Origin: Camelimonas fluminis | Lineage (GTDB): Bacteria; Pseudomonadota; Alphaproteobacteria; Rhizobiales; Beijerinckiaceae | Length of the DNA: 64,000 nucleotides | NCBI RefSeq assembly: GCF_014656355.1 | Contig: NZ_BNCG01000012.1 | Span: forward strand, 1 to 64,000 | Direction of reading: 5' to 3' | Shown: in pieces, positions 36,376 to 44,051 of the stretch | Layout: the number at the start of each line of letters is the position of its first letter | Position numbering within the stretch: position 1 is the stretch's first letter | The notes under the pieces: model-generated | What the model was told of the DNA's origin: nothing | The model's input: only the letters and a program-made list of their open reading frames with translations | Database searches by the model: none | Program-made: the position numbers and the translations under genes

Positions 36376-36429
36376 GAATTTGACATTTGCGCCCACCCTC
36401 GCGTCATGCGGCGAGCAAATGTCAAATTC
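36376..36429. repeat. dispersed palindromic element, copy 2
   Basis: Perfect 15-bp arms GAATTTGACATTTGC and GCAAATGTCAAATTC around a 24-nt loop containing GTCATGCGGCGA. It matches the element at 25022 across arms and the loop's right half. It lies between two convergent genes. Confidence 0.85.
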
Positions 36430-36444
36430 ATGGATTCCGCCGGT

Positions 36445-37653
36445 TTACAGACCGAGCTGCGCCTTCGCAATGATGCCGCGCTGGATTTCATTCGAGCCGG
36501 CGTAGATCGAGCCGGCGCGGTCGTTCAGATATTTGAGCGGAGCGATCGCTGCGGCGCGGGGCCCGAAGACGTCATCGGTCAGGTGCGGGATCAGATTGGG
36601 GCCGCCGGCGATTCCGGCCGCTGGCTGGAAGGCGACGCCGTAACTGCCCGCGGCCTCAAGCGCCAGTTCGGTGAGGTGCTGACTGAGTTCGGTGCCAAGA
36701 ATTTTCATCGCGGAGCCCGCCACGCCAGGGCGACCACCCCGGGCCGCCTCCGCCAGCACGCGGAATTCATAGCTCTCCAGCACGTCCACGCGCATCTGCG
36801 CCGCCGCGAGCCGGGCGCCAAACAGCGGGTCGCTGATCAGCGGACGCAGCCCCCCGGCCGCCAGTTCGCGAATGCGCGCCAGACGCACCTGCAGTTCCGG
36901 CGCATAGGCCGATCCGCCACGCTCGAACTCGAGAAGGTATTTCGCGACAGTCCAGCCGTCGTCGATGGCCCCAACCACATTCGCAACCGGAACGCGCACG
37001 TCCTCAAAAAAGATCTGGTTCTGGATGCGCTCCCCCGACGACATGACGATCGGATGCACGGTGACGCCGGGCGCATCCATGGGGATCAGCAGGAAGGTGA
37101 TCCCACGCTGCGGGACGTCATATTGTCCGGTGCGGACCAGGCAGAAAATCCAGTTGGCCACATTGGCGTGCGTGGTCCAGATCTTGGTTCCGTTACAGAC
37201 AAAGCTGTCGCCGTCACGACGCGCCGTCATCGCCAGCGCCGCGAGGTCCGAGCCAGCCTGCGGCTCGGAATAGCCCTGGCACCAGAAATGCTCGCCGGAC
37301 AGCATGCGCGGCAGAAAATGCGCCTTCTGCTCCTCGCTGCCATGACCTATCAGCGCCGGCCCGCACATGGCGATGCCCATGGGCGAGAGCGGCGGCGCGC
37401 CGGCGAGCGCCCGCTCGCGGCTGAAGATGTAACGCTGGGTCACGCTCCATTCGCAACCGCCATAACGGCGCGGCCAGGCCGGCGCGGCCCATCCCTTGCG
37501 ATGCAGGCGCGCCTGCCACTCCATGGATGCGTCATGGTCGCCATAGACGCTGGTCATCCAGCGACCAGCGGCGCGCAGGTCGTCGGTCAGCTCGGCGTCG
37601 AAGAAAGCGCGTACTTCCGCGGTGAAAGCCTGATCAGCGTCGGTCCACAACAT
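36445..37653 (-). CDS. acyl-CoA dehydrogenase family protein (subunit A)
   Basis: FAD-dependent acyl-CoA dehydrogenase of 402 residues. EPQAGSDLAAL and IWTTHANVANWIFCLVRT are the FAD/substrate motifs, and IYAGSNEIQRGIIAKAQLGL the C-terminal signature. The usual base-bearing YEG position reads YAG, as in many partners of heteromeric FadE pairs. It is divergent from a second dehydrogenase at 37767 with 113 nt between, so the two may form an alpha2beta2 enzyme. Substrate unknown. Confidence 0.92.
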   Translation of the reverse strand: MLWTDADQAFTAEVRAFFDAELTDDLRAAGRWMTSVYGDHDASMEWQARLHRKGWAAPAWPRRYGGCEWSVTQRYIFSRERALAGAPPLSPMGIAMCGPALIGHGSEEQKAHFLPRMLSGEHFWCQGYSEPQAGSDLAALAMTARRDGDSFVCNGTKIWTTHANVANWIFCLVRTGQYDVPQRGITFLLIPMDAPGVTVHPIVMSSGERIQNQIFFEDVRVPVANVVGAIDDGWTVAKYLLEFERGGSAYAPELQVRLARIRELAAGGLRPLISDPLFGARLAAAQMRVDVLESYEFRVLAEAARGGRPGVAGSAMKILGTELSQHLTELALEAAGSYGVAFQPAAGIAGGPNLIPHLTDDVFGPRAAAIAPLKYLNDRAGSIYAGSNEIQRGIIAKAQLGL

Positions 37654-37766
37654 GGCAGTCTTTTTCCTCCAACGCCGCCGGCGCCCGCGCCACGCGCACT
37701 CCGGTCATATCGCATTTGATTGTCCGGTCAAATGATGCGATGCGGAGGTAAAAGCGGGAGTGAAGA

Positions 37767-38912
37767 ATGGATTTCGCGCCAACAGAAGAGCAGGCCCTGT
37801 TGAAGGGCGCCGTCGCCGGATTGCTGTCAGCGCGGTACGCTTTTTCCGACCGTGTCGCCGCCTCGCGCGCCGAACCGGGGTTCCGCGCGGACATCTGGCG
37901 CGCCCTTGCCATCGATCTCGGCCTTGCCGGCATGGCTGTGACGGAAGCGTCGGGCGGCCTTGGCCGCGCCTTCGCCGACCAGATGGTGGTGATGGAGGAA
38001 ATGGGACGGGCGCTGGTCATTGAACCGCTTGCCGAAACCTGTTTCCTGGCCGCCCCGCTGCTTGAGCGCGCCGGCGGGCCGGCGGCGCAGGCGCTGCTGC
38101 CGCGCATCCTCGCCGGCGAAGCGCGCGTGGCGCTGGCCTTTGAAGAGCCGGACATGCGTTCGGAGTTCGCCGACATCGGCCTTGCAGCCGTCGCTGTCGA
38201 CGGCGGCTGGCGCCTGAATGGCGCCAAATCGGTGGTGACAACCGCGCCATGGGCCGATCATCTCATCGTCGCGGCGCGAACCGCCGGACAGCGGGGCGAT
38301 GAGACAGGCCTGTCGCTGTTTCTGGTTCCCGTCAATGCACCCGGATTGAAGCTCAACGCCTACCCCACCATCGACGGTCGCAGGGCCGCGGATCTCGCGT
38401 TTGAAAATGTCCATGCGGCCGGCGACGCCCTGCCGGGAGCTGCGAACGAGGCGTTGCCGTTGCTGGAATGGGTTCGCGACCACGCCATCGTCCTGCAGGC
38501 CGCCGAGGCCACCGGACTGCTGGAGCGGTTGCTGTCCGATACCATCGCCTATTGCCAGGAGCGCAAGCAATTCGGCAAGCGGCTGTCGTCTTTCCAGGCG
38601 CTGCAGCATCGCATGGTCGACATGTACCTGCAGGTGGAGCAGGTGCGCTCGGCCGCCATGTTTGCGGCGCTCAGGCTTGAGGCGTCGCCCCGGGAGCGCG
38701 CCGCCGCGGCGTCCACCGCGAAAGTCACCGTCGCCAATGCCTGCCGTTTCGTCGGCCAGAACGCCGTGCAGTTGCACGGCGGCATGGGCATGACCGACGA
38801 GTTGCCGATCGGGCACTATTTCAAGCGCGCCACCGTGATCGAGACCGAACATGGCCGCGCCGACTGGCACCTGCAACGCCACATGCGATTGATGCCCGGC
38901 CGCGCCGCCTGA
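37767..38912 (+). CDS. acyl-CoA dehydrogenase family protein (subunit B)
   Basis: A 381-residue acyl-CoA dehydrogenase-fold protein. MDFAPTEEQALLKGAVAGLL is the N-terminal helical domain; CQERKQFGKRLSSFQALQHRMVDM and QLHGGMGMTDELPIGHYFKR are C-terminal domain motifs. It lacks the strong mid-domain FAD motifs of its partner, fitting the smaller, less FAD-binding half of a heteromeric dehydrogenase. GGAGTGAAG precedes the ATG. Confidence 0.91.
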   Translation: MDFAPTEEQALLKGAVAGLLSARYAFSDRVAASRAEPGFRADIWRALAIDLGLAGMAVTEASGGLGRAFADQMVVMEEMGRALVIEPLAETCFLAAPLLERAGGPAAQALLPRILAGEARVALAFEEPDMRSEFADIGLAAVAVDGGWRLNGAKSVVTTAPWADHLIVAARTAGQRGDETGLSLFLVPVNAPGLKLNAYPTIDGRRAADLAFENVHAAGDALPGAANEALPLLEWVRDHAIVLQAAEATGLLERLLSDTIAYCQERKQFGKRLSSFQALQHRMVDMYLQVEQVRSAAMFAALRLEASPRERAAAASTAKVTVANACRFVGQNAVQLHGGMGMTDELPIGHYFKRATVIETEHGRADWHLQRHMRLMPGRAA

Positions 38913-38994
38913 CGGCGCGTCGTTGTGAAATGCCCCGCCGCCCGCCATTTGCTGGCGCGCCGCTCTGGCGGCGGCGCTGGTCGCCGCGCTTGCG

Positions 38995-40116
38995 TCAAAC
39001 CGGAGCAGGATCGGCTGCGGCCGCGCCCTTCTGTTCCTGTAGCTTGTGGCTGGCGTGCTGCTCTTCGGCCATCCCGTTGCGCCAGTAGCTGACAATGAGA
39101 TGTTGATCCCGCCCGGACCGCAAGCGCGCCCGGGCGCTGGCGCGGATCAGACGGGCTGCCGCATGCTCACACGCCGCCCACAGGTAGACGCCTGGCCCAT
39201 CCTCCGGCCAGGCAAGCGTTTCGAATGCGTCCGCCAGACGGGACGCATTCTGCCCGCCGCGATAGAGCCAGGTTACGGTGACGCCCGCCGGCGCCTTCAA
39301 TGGCTGGCGCCCGGCGGTGTCCGCCACCTCGGCCATCACCAGCCCTGAAGCGTCGTCCGGCAACGCCTCCAGCATGCGGGCGACCGCGGGCAGTCCGGTT
39401 TCGTCCGTCAGAAACACATATCGCTCCGCCTGCCGCAGACCGCGTCCGCCCGGACCGGCGACGCCAATCACATCGCCGGGGCGCGCCGTGGCGGCAAAAG
39501 CCGCGCCTGGCCCGGCGTCGTCGTGCAGAACGAAGTCGATGGCGAGATCACCGGCGCCAGTGTCGATGCTGCGGATGGTGTATTTGCGAATTGCCGGCCG
39601 GCGATCCGCCGGCTGCTCCACCAGGCGTCCATTCACGTCCATCAACGGCCAGGCGGGCGCGGCGACGCCGGGCGGCGGGATGAACAGGCGCACATGCAGC
39701 GCGTCCAGCGTATCGAAATGGCCCAGGTCCTCGCCGTGGAAGTGGATGCGGCGCATGTGCGGGGTCAGCGTCTGCGTCCCCATCACCGTCAGCAGACGAA
39801 AGTCCGGCGGCGGCGCCTCCCCGGCGCCATCCCCTTCCCAGGTCATGACAACCTCCACCCCGGGCGGCGCGAACTCCAGAACATGGCTGGCGATCGCCGC
39901 CCGCAAGGCGCGCAAGGCGCCGAGATCCGGCGCAGAAACCATCGCCTCAAGCCCCACGCCGGCAACGCGGACGCATCCATGCGCCGCGCCGAGCACAATT
40001 TGCGCCGCGTCATTCGCCAAAGCGACGGAGACGCCGTGGTCGGCCAGATGCGCGCAAACTCGCGCCAGCAGTCTGGACGGTCCGGAAACAGGGACATGGC
40101 CGCGCGTGGTGAACAT
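38995..40116 (-). CDS. siderophore-interacting protein (FAD/NAD(P)H ferric-siderophore reductase) with N-terminal DUF2218-like domain
   Basis: Cytoplasmic reductase of 373 residues that releases iron from imported ferric siderophore. Residues about 1-95 resemble DUF2218; residues about 105-355 are the SIP fold with RKYTIRS (FAD-binding R-x-Y-T) and FVLHDDAGPGAAFA, followed by GPGGRG and the C-terminal VYLWAACEHAAARLIR segment. It is the last gene of the leftward siderophore operon, 77 nt after the ATPase, with a CTCCCG/CGGGAG hairpin in the gap. Confidence 0.92.
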   Translation of the reverse strand: MFTTRGHVPVSGPSRLLARVCAHLADHGVSVALANDAAQIVLGAAHGCVRVAGVGLEAMVSAPDLGALRALRAAIASHVLEFAPPGVEVVMTWEGDGAGEAPPPDFRLLTVMGTQTLTPHMRRIHFHGEDLGHFDTLDALHVRLFIPPPGVAAPAWPLMDVNGRLVEQPADRRPAIRKYTIRSIDTGAGDLAIDFVLHDDAGPGAAFAATARPGDVIGVAGPGGRGLRQAERYVFLTDETGLPAVARMLEALPDDASGLVMAEVADTAGRQPLKAPAGVTVTWLYRGGQNASRLADAFETLAWPEDGPGVYLWAACEHAAARLIRASARARLRSGRDQHLIVSYWRNGMAEEQHASHKLQEQKGAAAADPAPV

Positions 40117-40193
40117 GAGACATCCTCAAACGGGGGCGGATCGGCGGCTCTCCCGTCTTTGGTCGGGAGCGGCGCGCCATGCGAAACATTGCG

Positions 40194-41039
40194 TCAGGGG
40201 GGCGGAAGCGACGGCGGCGGCGCGCCAGATCGGGAAGAGCCGTGATCAATGACGCCATCAACCATGATCTGTAGCCGCCCGGCCGAACAGCGCTCCACCC
40301 GGGCGTCGACGCCATAGACCCGCGCCAGCAAGGCGGACGTCAGCACCTGGTCGGGCGGCCCCTCCGCGGCGAGCCTGCCCTGGCTGAGCACCACCATGTG
40401 GCTCCCCCAACGGGCGGCCATGGCAAGATCATGCAGCACCACAATCACCATCATGCCGGTTGTCGCCAGATCGCGCGCCACCCGCATCACCTGCTCCTGA
40501 TGCCGCAGATCCAGCGCGCTTGTCGGTTCGTCAAGCAGCAGGGCGGCGGGGCGGCGCACAATGGCCTGAGCAAGGGCAATGAGCTGACGCTGACCGCCGG
40601 ACAGCGCGTCAAGCGGTTCGAGCGCCAGCCCCCCAACGCCGAGACGCTCCAGGGTCGCCATGGCGCGAGCGCGCATCGCGGACTGCGACAGGGACAGGCC
40701 TTCATCCGGCTGACTGGCGGCGAGCGCCGCGACGACTGATTCCAGCGCCAGAAGACGCGCGCCAGCCGGCAATGTTTGCGGCATGAAGCCAACGCGCCGC
40801 GTCCATGCCCCGCGCGTCGCGCCCGACAGCGTGAGATCCCCAAGCCGCACCACGCCGCGAGCGGGCAACAGCCCGGCGACGCCACGCAGCAACGTCGATT
40901 TTCCGGCTGCGTTCGGACCGACAAGCGTGGTGACGCTGGCCGGCGGCAAGGGCGACAGGCTCAGTTGGTCAATCACCGGTCGCCCCGGATAGCCGATGCT
41001 GACGCCGGTGATGGTGAACGCCGCCGCCTCCGGGTTCAT
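40194..41039 (-). CDS. ferric-siderophore ABC transporter ATP-binding protein (FecE/FhuC-like)
   Basis: ATPase of 281 residues. Walker A is GPNAAGKST, the signature is LSGGQRQ, Walker B is ALLLDEPTSALD, and the H-loop is VLHDLAMAARW. The frame extends upstream, but ATG 41039 overlaps the permease stop by 4 nt and begins the homologous region. It energises import of the ferric siderophore. Confidence 0.95.
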   Translation of the reverse strand: MNPEAAAFTITGVSIGYPGRPVIDQLSLSPLPPASVTTLVGPNAAGKSTLLRGVAGLLPARGVVRLGDLTLSGATRGAWTRRVGFMPQTLPAGARLLALESVVAALAASQPDEGLSLSQSAMRARAMATLERLGVGGLALEPLDALSGGQRQLIALAQAIVRRPAALLLDEPTSALDLRHQEQVMRVARDLATTGMMVIVVLHDLAMAARWGSHMVVLSQGRLAAEGPPDQVLTSALLARVYGVDARVERCSAGRLQIMVDGVIDHGSSRSGAPPPSLPPP

Positions 41040-42103
41040 GGGTTCCTCCGGCGCAGGATCAGTGCGAGGAACACCGGCAGGCCGATCAGCGAGGTCACCA
41101 GCCCGACCGGCAACACCACCCCAGGCGCCGCCATCTTGCTGGCGATGGACGCAAAGGACATCACGACAGCGCCGGTGAGCGCGCTGGCCGGCAGGAAAAA
41201 GCGGTGATCCTCGCCAATCAGCATCCGCGCGATATGCGGGCCGACCAGACCGACAAAGCCAATCACGCCCACGAAGGCAACCGCCGTGGACGCCAGCAGG
41301 CTGGCGCGCAACAGCGACAGGAACCGCAGACGTCCAACATTCACCCCGAAGCTGGCCGCCCGCTCGCTCCCCAGCCGCAGCGCCGTCATGCGCCACGATG
41401 CGGCCAGGGAAAACGGCAGGGTCACGGCGAGCGCCGCGCTCATGGCCGCCACGGCGCGCAGGTCAGCCCGCCCGAGGCTGCCCATGCTCCAGAACACGAA
41501 CTGTTGCAGGGCGTCCGCCGTACCCAGAAACTGCACGAGCGCCAGCAAGGCGTTGAAAGTGAACACCAGGGCGATGCCGCACAACACCAGCACCTCCTGA
41601 CCGCCGCCAGCCCGCCGCGCCAGCGCCTGCAACAACAGCACCGAGCCAAACGCGAACAGGAAAGCGTTGACCGAAACGGCGACGCCAGCCGGCGCGAAGC
41701 TCAGGCCCAGGCCAAGGATGATGGCCAGGGCCGCGCCAAAGGACGCAGCGGCGGAAACGCCAAGCGTGAACGGACTGGCGAGCGGATTGTCGAGGATGGT
41801 CTGCATCTCGGCGCCGGCAAGGGAAAGCGCCGCGCCGACGCACACCGCCATCAGCGCCACCGGCAATCGCACCTGCCAGACGATGACCTGAACGGCCCGC
41901 TCCGCGTCTCCCAGCGTCAGCGCCGTCCATATCTGCGTCGCCGTCAGGCCGGCCGGGCCTGTCATCATGTCGACCAGCAGACCGGCAAAGGCCAGCGCGC
42001 CGAGCCCGGCGACGAGCAGCGCGCGCCAGCGCAACCGGGCGCCATACAGCGCCAGGGCGCGGGCACCTTCACCGCTCAGATTGTCGCGTCCGCCTGCGTT
42101 CAT
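41036..42103 (-). CDS. ferric-siderophore ABC transporter permease (FecCD family)
   Basis: Inner-membrane permease of 355 residues with about nine to ten helices. GAEMQTILDNPLASPFTLGVSAAASFGA and FVGLVGPHIARMLIGEDHR are FecCD landmarks. Only one permease gene is present, so it probably works as a homodimer, as in BtuC. Four-nucleotide overlaps join it to the binding protein and the ATPase. Confidence 0.95.
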   Translation of the reverse strand: MNAGGRDNLSGEGARALALYGARLRWRALLVAGLGALAFAGLLVDMMTGPAGLTATQIWTALTLGDAERAVQVIVWQVRLPVALMAVCVGAALSLAGAEMQTILDNPLASPFTLGVSAAASFGAALAIILGLGLSFAPAGVAVSVNAFLFAFGSVLLLQALARRAGGGQEVLVLCGIALVFTFNALLALVQFLGTADALQQFVFWSMGSLGRADLRAVAAMSAALAVTLPFSLAASWRMTALRLGSERAASFGVNVGRLRFLSLLRASLLASTAVAFVGVIGFVGLVGPHIARMLIGEDHRFFLPASALTGAVVMSFASIASKMAAPGVVLPVGLVTSLIGLPVFLALILRRRNP

Positions 42104-43224
42104 GACCGCCCCGGCCCAACCCAGAGCGCGCCATCCAGAGGGATCGCCGAGAATGTCGCGGCCTCGGCCAGGGTGGCGGCGGGATCCAGGTCAGCACAAG
42201 ATTCCGGGTGCAGCCAGCCTGCCAGACGTTCGATGGCCGCCACGTGCAAGGGCGTGTCGTTGAACAGATGCCAGAGGCCGAACGCCCGTTGCCCGGAAAC
42301 CGCTCCAAGCGCCGCGATGCCTGGCGTCGCCAGCAGCCTGGCGAAGCTTTCCTCCGCGACCGCGCGACTGACGCCAAGCCCCAGAACCAGACCGCCGCTC
42401 TTTTCCAGATGGCGGCCGCCGGTCGCCACGTAACAGTCGGGGTTGGCGACCAGCAACTGTTCGAGGCTGATCTGCCCGGATGCGCCAGGCAACAGCGCGC
42501 TGGCGACGTTGTCGCCACCGGCCGCCTGGATGAAATCGTTCAGCGTGCCCCGCCCGGGCGAAGAACAGCATTCCGTGCCGCCGGCGTGGACATGCATGAA
42601 CACGCGCGGACGCCGCGCCCTGGCGATCTTGCCGGCGACCCGTCGCAACCGCCCCTCGTAGAAGCTGACGAACCGCTCCGTCCGCTCATCCTGCCCGGTC
42701 AGGCGGCCGATCGCCCTGAGGCTTGGAACCGTGTCGGTGAGCGGCTGGTTGAAGAAATCCACTACCGCGACGGGCACGCCGGCCGCCTCCAGTCGGGCGA
42801 CCAGATCGCCATGCCCCGCCCCGGCGTTAGCCCCGCCGCGCGGCGCGAGCACGAGGTCTGGCGCCAGCGCCACGGTGCGTTCCAGCGAAAACCCGCCCGG
42901 CGTGGCCCCATCGCCGACCACAGGGACATGGGCGATCGCCGGAAATCGCGTCTTGTAGCGCATGTAAGCGTCCGGAATCTGGCGTGCGAAATCGGATCCC
43001 CAACCGGCGAGGATCGAGACCGGGTCGGGATGGATGAAGCCAAGCGAATTCAGCTGCCGCCCCTGGGCCAATACGATCCGCCTGGCGGGCGCTGGCAAGG
43101 TCACCGTGCGTCCAAGCGCATCCGTGGCGCTGACCGCGCCCACCTGCGCTTTCGCCGGGCGAGCCACGAGCGGCGCCGTCATGGCGCCGAGAACAAACGA
43201 CCGGCGGGAAAAACCTGGGCTCAT
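42100..43224 (-). CDS. ferric-siderophore ABC transporter substrate-binding protein
   Basis: Periplasmic type-III binding protein of 374 residues. A twin-arginine-like signal (SRRSFVLGAM, cleavage near RPAKA) precedes DALGRTVTLPAPARRIVLAQ. ATG 43224 is chosen over ATG 43233 because it overlaps the stop of the esterase gene by 4 nt (ATGA) and has GGAG 10 nt away. It binds ferric siderophore for the permease at 41036. Confidence 0.93.
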   Translation of the reverse strand: MSPGFSRRSFVLGAMTAPLVARPAKAQVGAVSATDALGRTVTLPAPARRIVLAQGRQLNSLGFIHPDPVSILAGWGSDFARQIPDAYMRYKTRFPAIAHVPVVGDGATPGGFSLERTVALAPDLVLAPRGGANAGAGHGDLVARLEAAGVPVAVVDFFNQPLTDTVPSLRAIGRLTGQDERTERFVSFYEGRLRRVAGKIARARRPRVFMHVHAGGTECCSSPGRGTLNDFIQAAGGDNVASALLPGASGQISLEQLLVANPDCYVATGGRHLEKSGGLVLGLGVSRAVAEESFARLLATPGIAALGAVSGQRAFGLWHLFNDTPLHVAAIERLAGWLHPESCADLDPAATLAEAATFSAIPLDGALWVGPGRS

Positions 43225-44051
43225 GGGCTGCATTCTCCACTTGCCCGGGTATGGCCCAGGGCGAAGGCAACCGCCCGCGACAGCATCGCCGGTATCACCG
43301 ATATGTGGTTCTCATCCGGAAAGACCGTGAATGTGCACGTCGCCGCCCCACTCGCGGACAAACGTTGCGTCAGTTCAGCCGCGTTGTCGTGCATGCGCGC
43401 CATGATGCGCCGCGCGGCGCGCTCCGGGCTGTCGTCCACGCGGCGTTTCTGTTCGTCGCCCCCCACGGTAACCAGCAGGCGTGGGCGCACTCCATCCTGC
43501 CGCGCGATAAAACGCGTTTCAGCCGCGCGCAGGGGGGAAGCGCCGCGCCAGATGGACGGGCTGCCGGCAATGAAGGCGGCCAGGGCCGACGGCCTGGCGA
43601 ACAGGGCGTGCAGGACAAACAGACCGCCGAAGGAATGACCCGCGAGCGCCCGCCGCGTCGCATCCAGCGGCGCCAGACGCCCGACCCACGGCAGGATCTC
43701 GTCAAGCAGCGTGGCGAGAAAACGGTCAGCCCCACCGGCCGTCGGCAACAGGTCGCCAGCCCGGCGCCCGACGTCGAACAGGGCGTCGCCCGGGTATCCG
43801 ACGCCGACAATCACCGCCGGCCCGACGCCGGTGACCCCGGGACGACCTGCCTGCAGTCGCATCGCCATTACGGCGGCGGCGAACAACGCGCGCCCGTCAA
43901 CCAGCATGATGAGCGGAAATCCGGCCGCCGGCGGCGGCGTCCCGGGGATATGAATCAGCAGGCTGTACGCCGCGCCGTCACGCGCCACGTATGCGAACTC
44001 TCTGGCCCCCGGCAGGACAAACGGCGCCTCCGCGCGCGCGCGCGTCACCAT
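43221..44051 (-). CDS. alpha/beta-hydrolase esterase, IroE/BesA-like
   Basis: Predicted siderophore esterase of 276 residues: nucleophile GHSFGG, upstream VDGRALFAAAV, and DENHISV holding the likely catalytic histidine. In relatives such as IroE, Fes and BesA the enzyme opens catecholate trilactone siderophores. No signal peptide is seen from ATG 44051, so cytoplasmic action after import is more likely. The start overlaps the receptor's stop by 7 nt. It suggests an enterobactin- or bacillibactin-like ligand; this is inference. Confidence 0.85.
   Translation of the reverse strand: MVTRARAEAPFVLPGAREFAYVARDGAAYSLLIHIPGTPPPAAGFPLIMLVDGRALFAAAVMAMRLQAGRPGVTGVGPAVIVGVGYPGDALFDVGRRAGDLLPTAGGADRFLATLLDEILPWVGRLAPLDATRRALAGHSFGGLFVLHALFARPSALAAFIAGSPSIWRGASPLRAAETRFIARQDGVRPRLLVTVGGDEQKRRVDDSPERAARRIMARMHDNAAELTQRLSASGAATCTFTVFPDENHISVIPAMLSRAVAFALGHTRASGECSP

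Noticed and set aside
41204-43638. Two long plus-strand frames (41204-42433 and 42208-43638) across the siderophore genes
   Set aside because: The minus-strand genes have overlapping start/stop codons and clear ABC-transporter motifs. The plus frames are low-complexity shadows.
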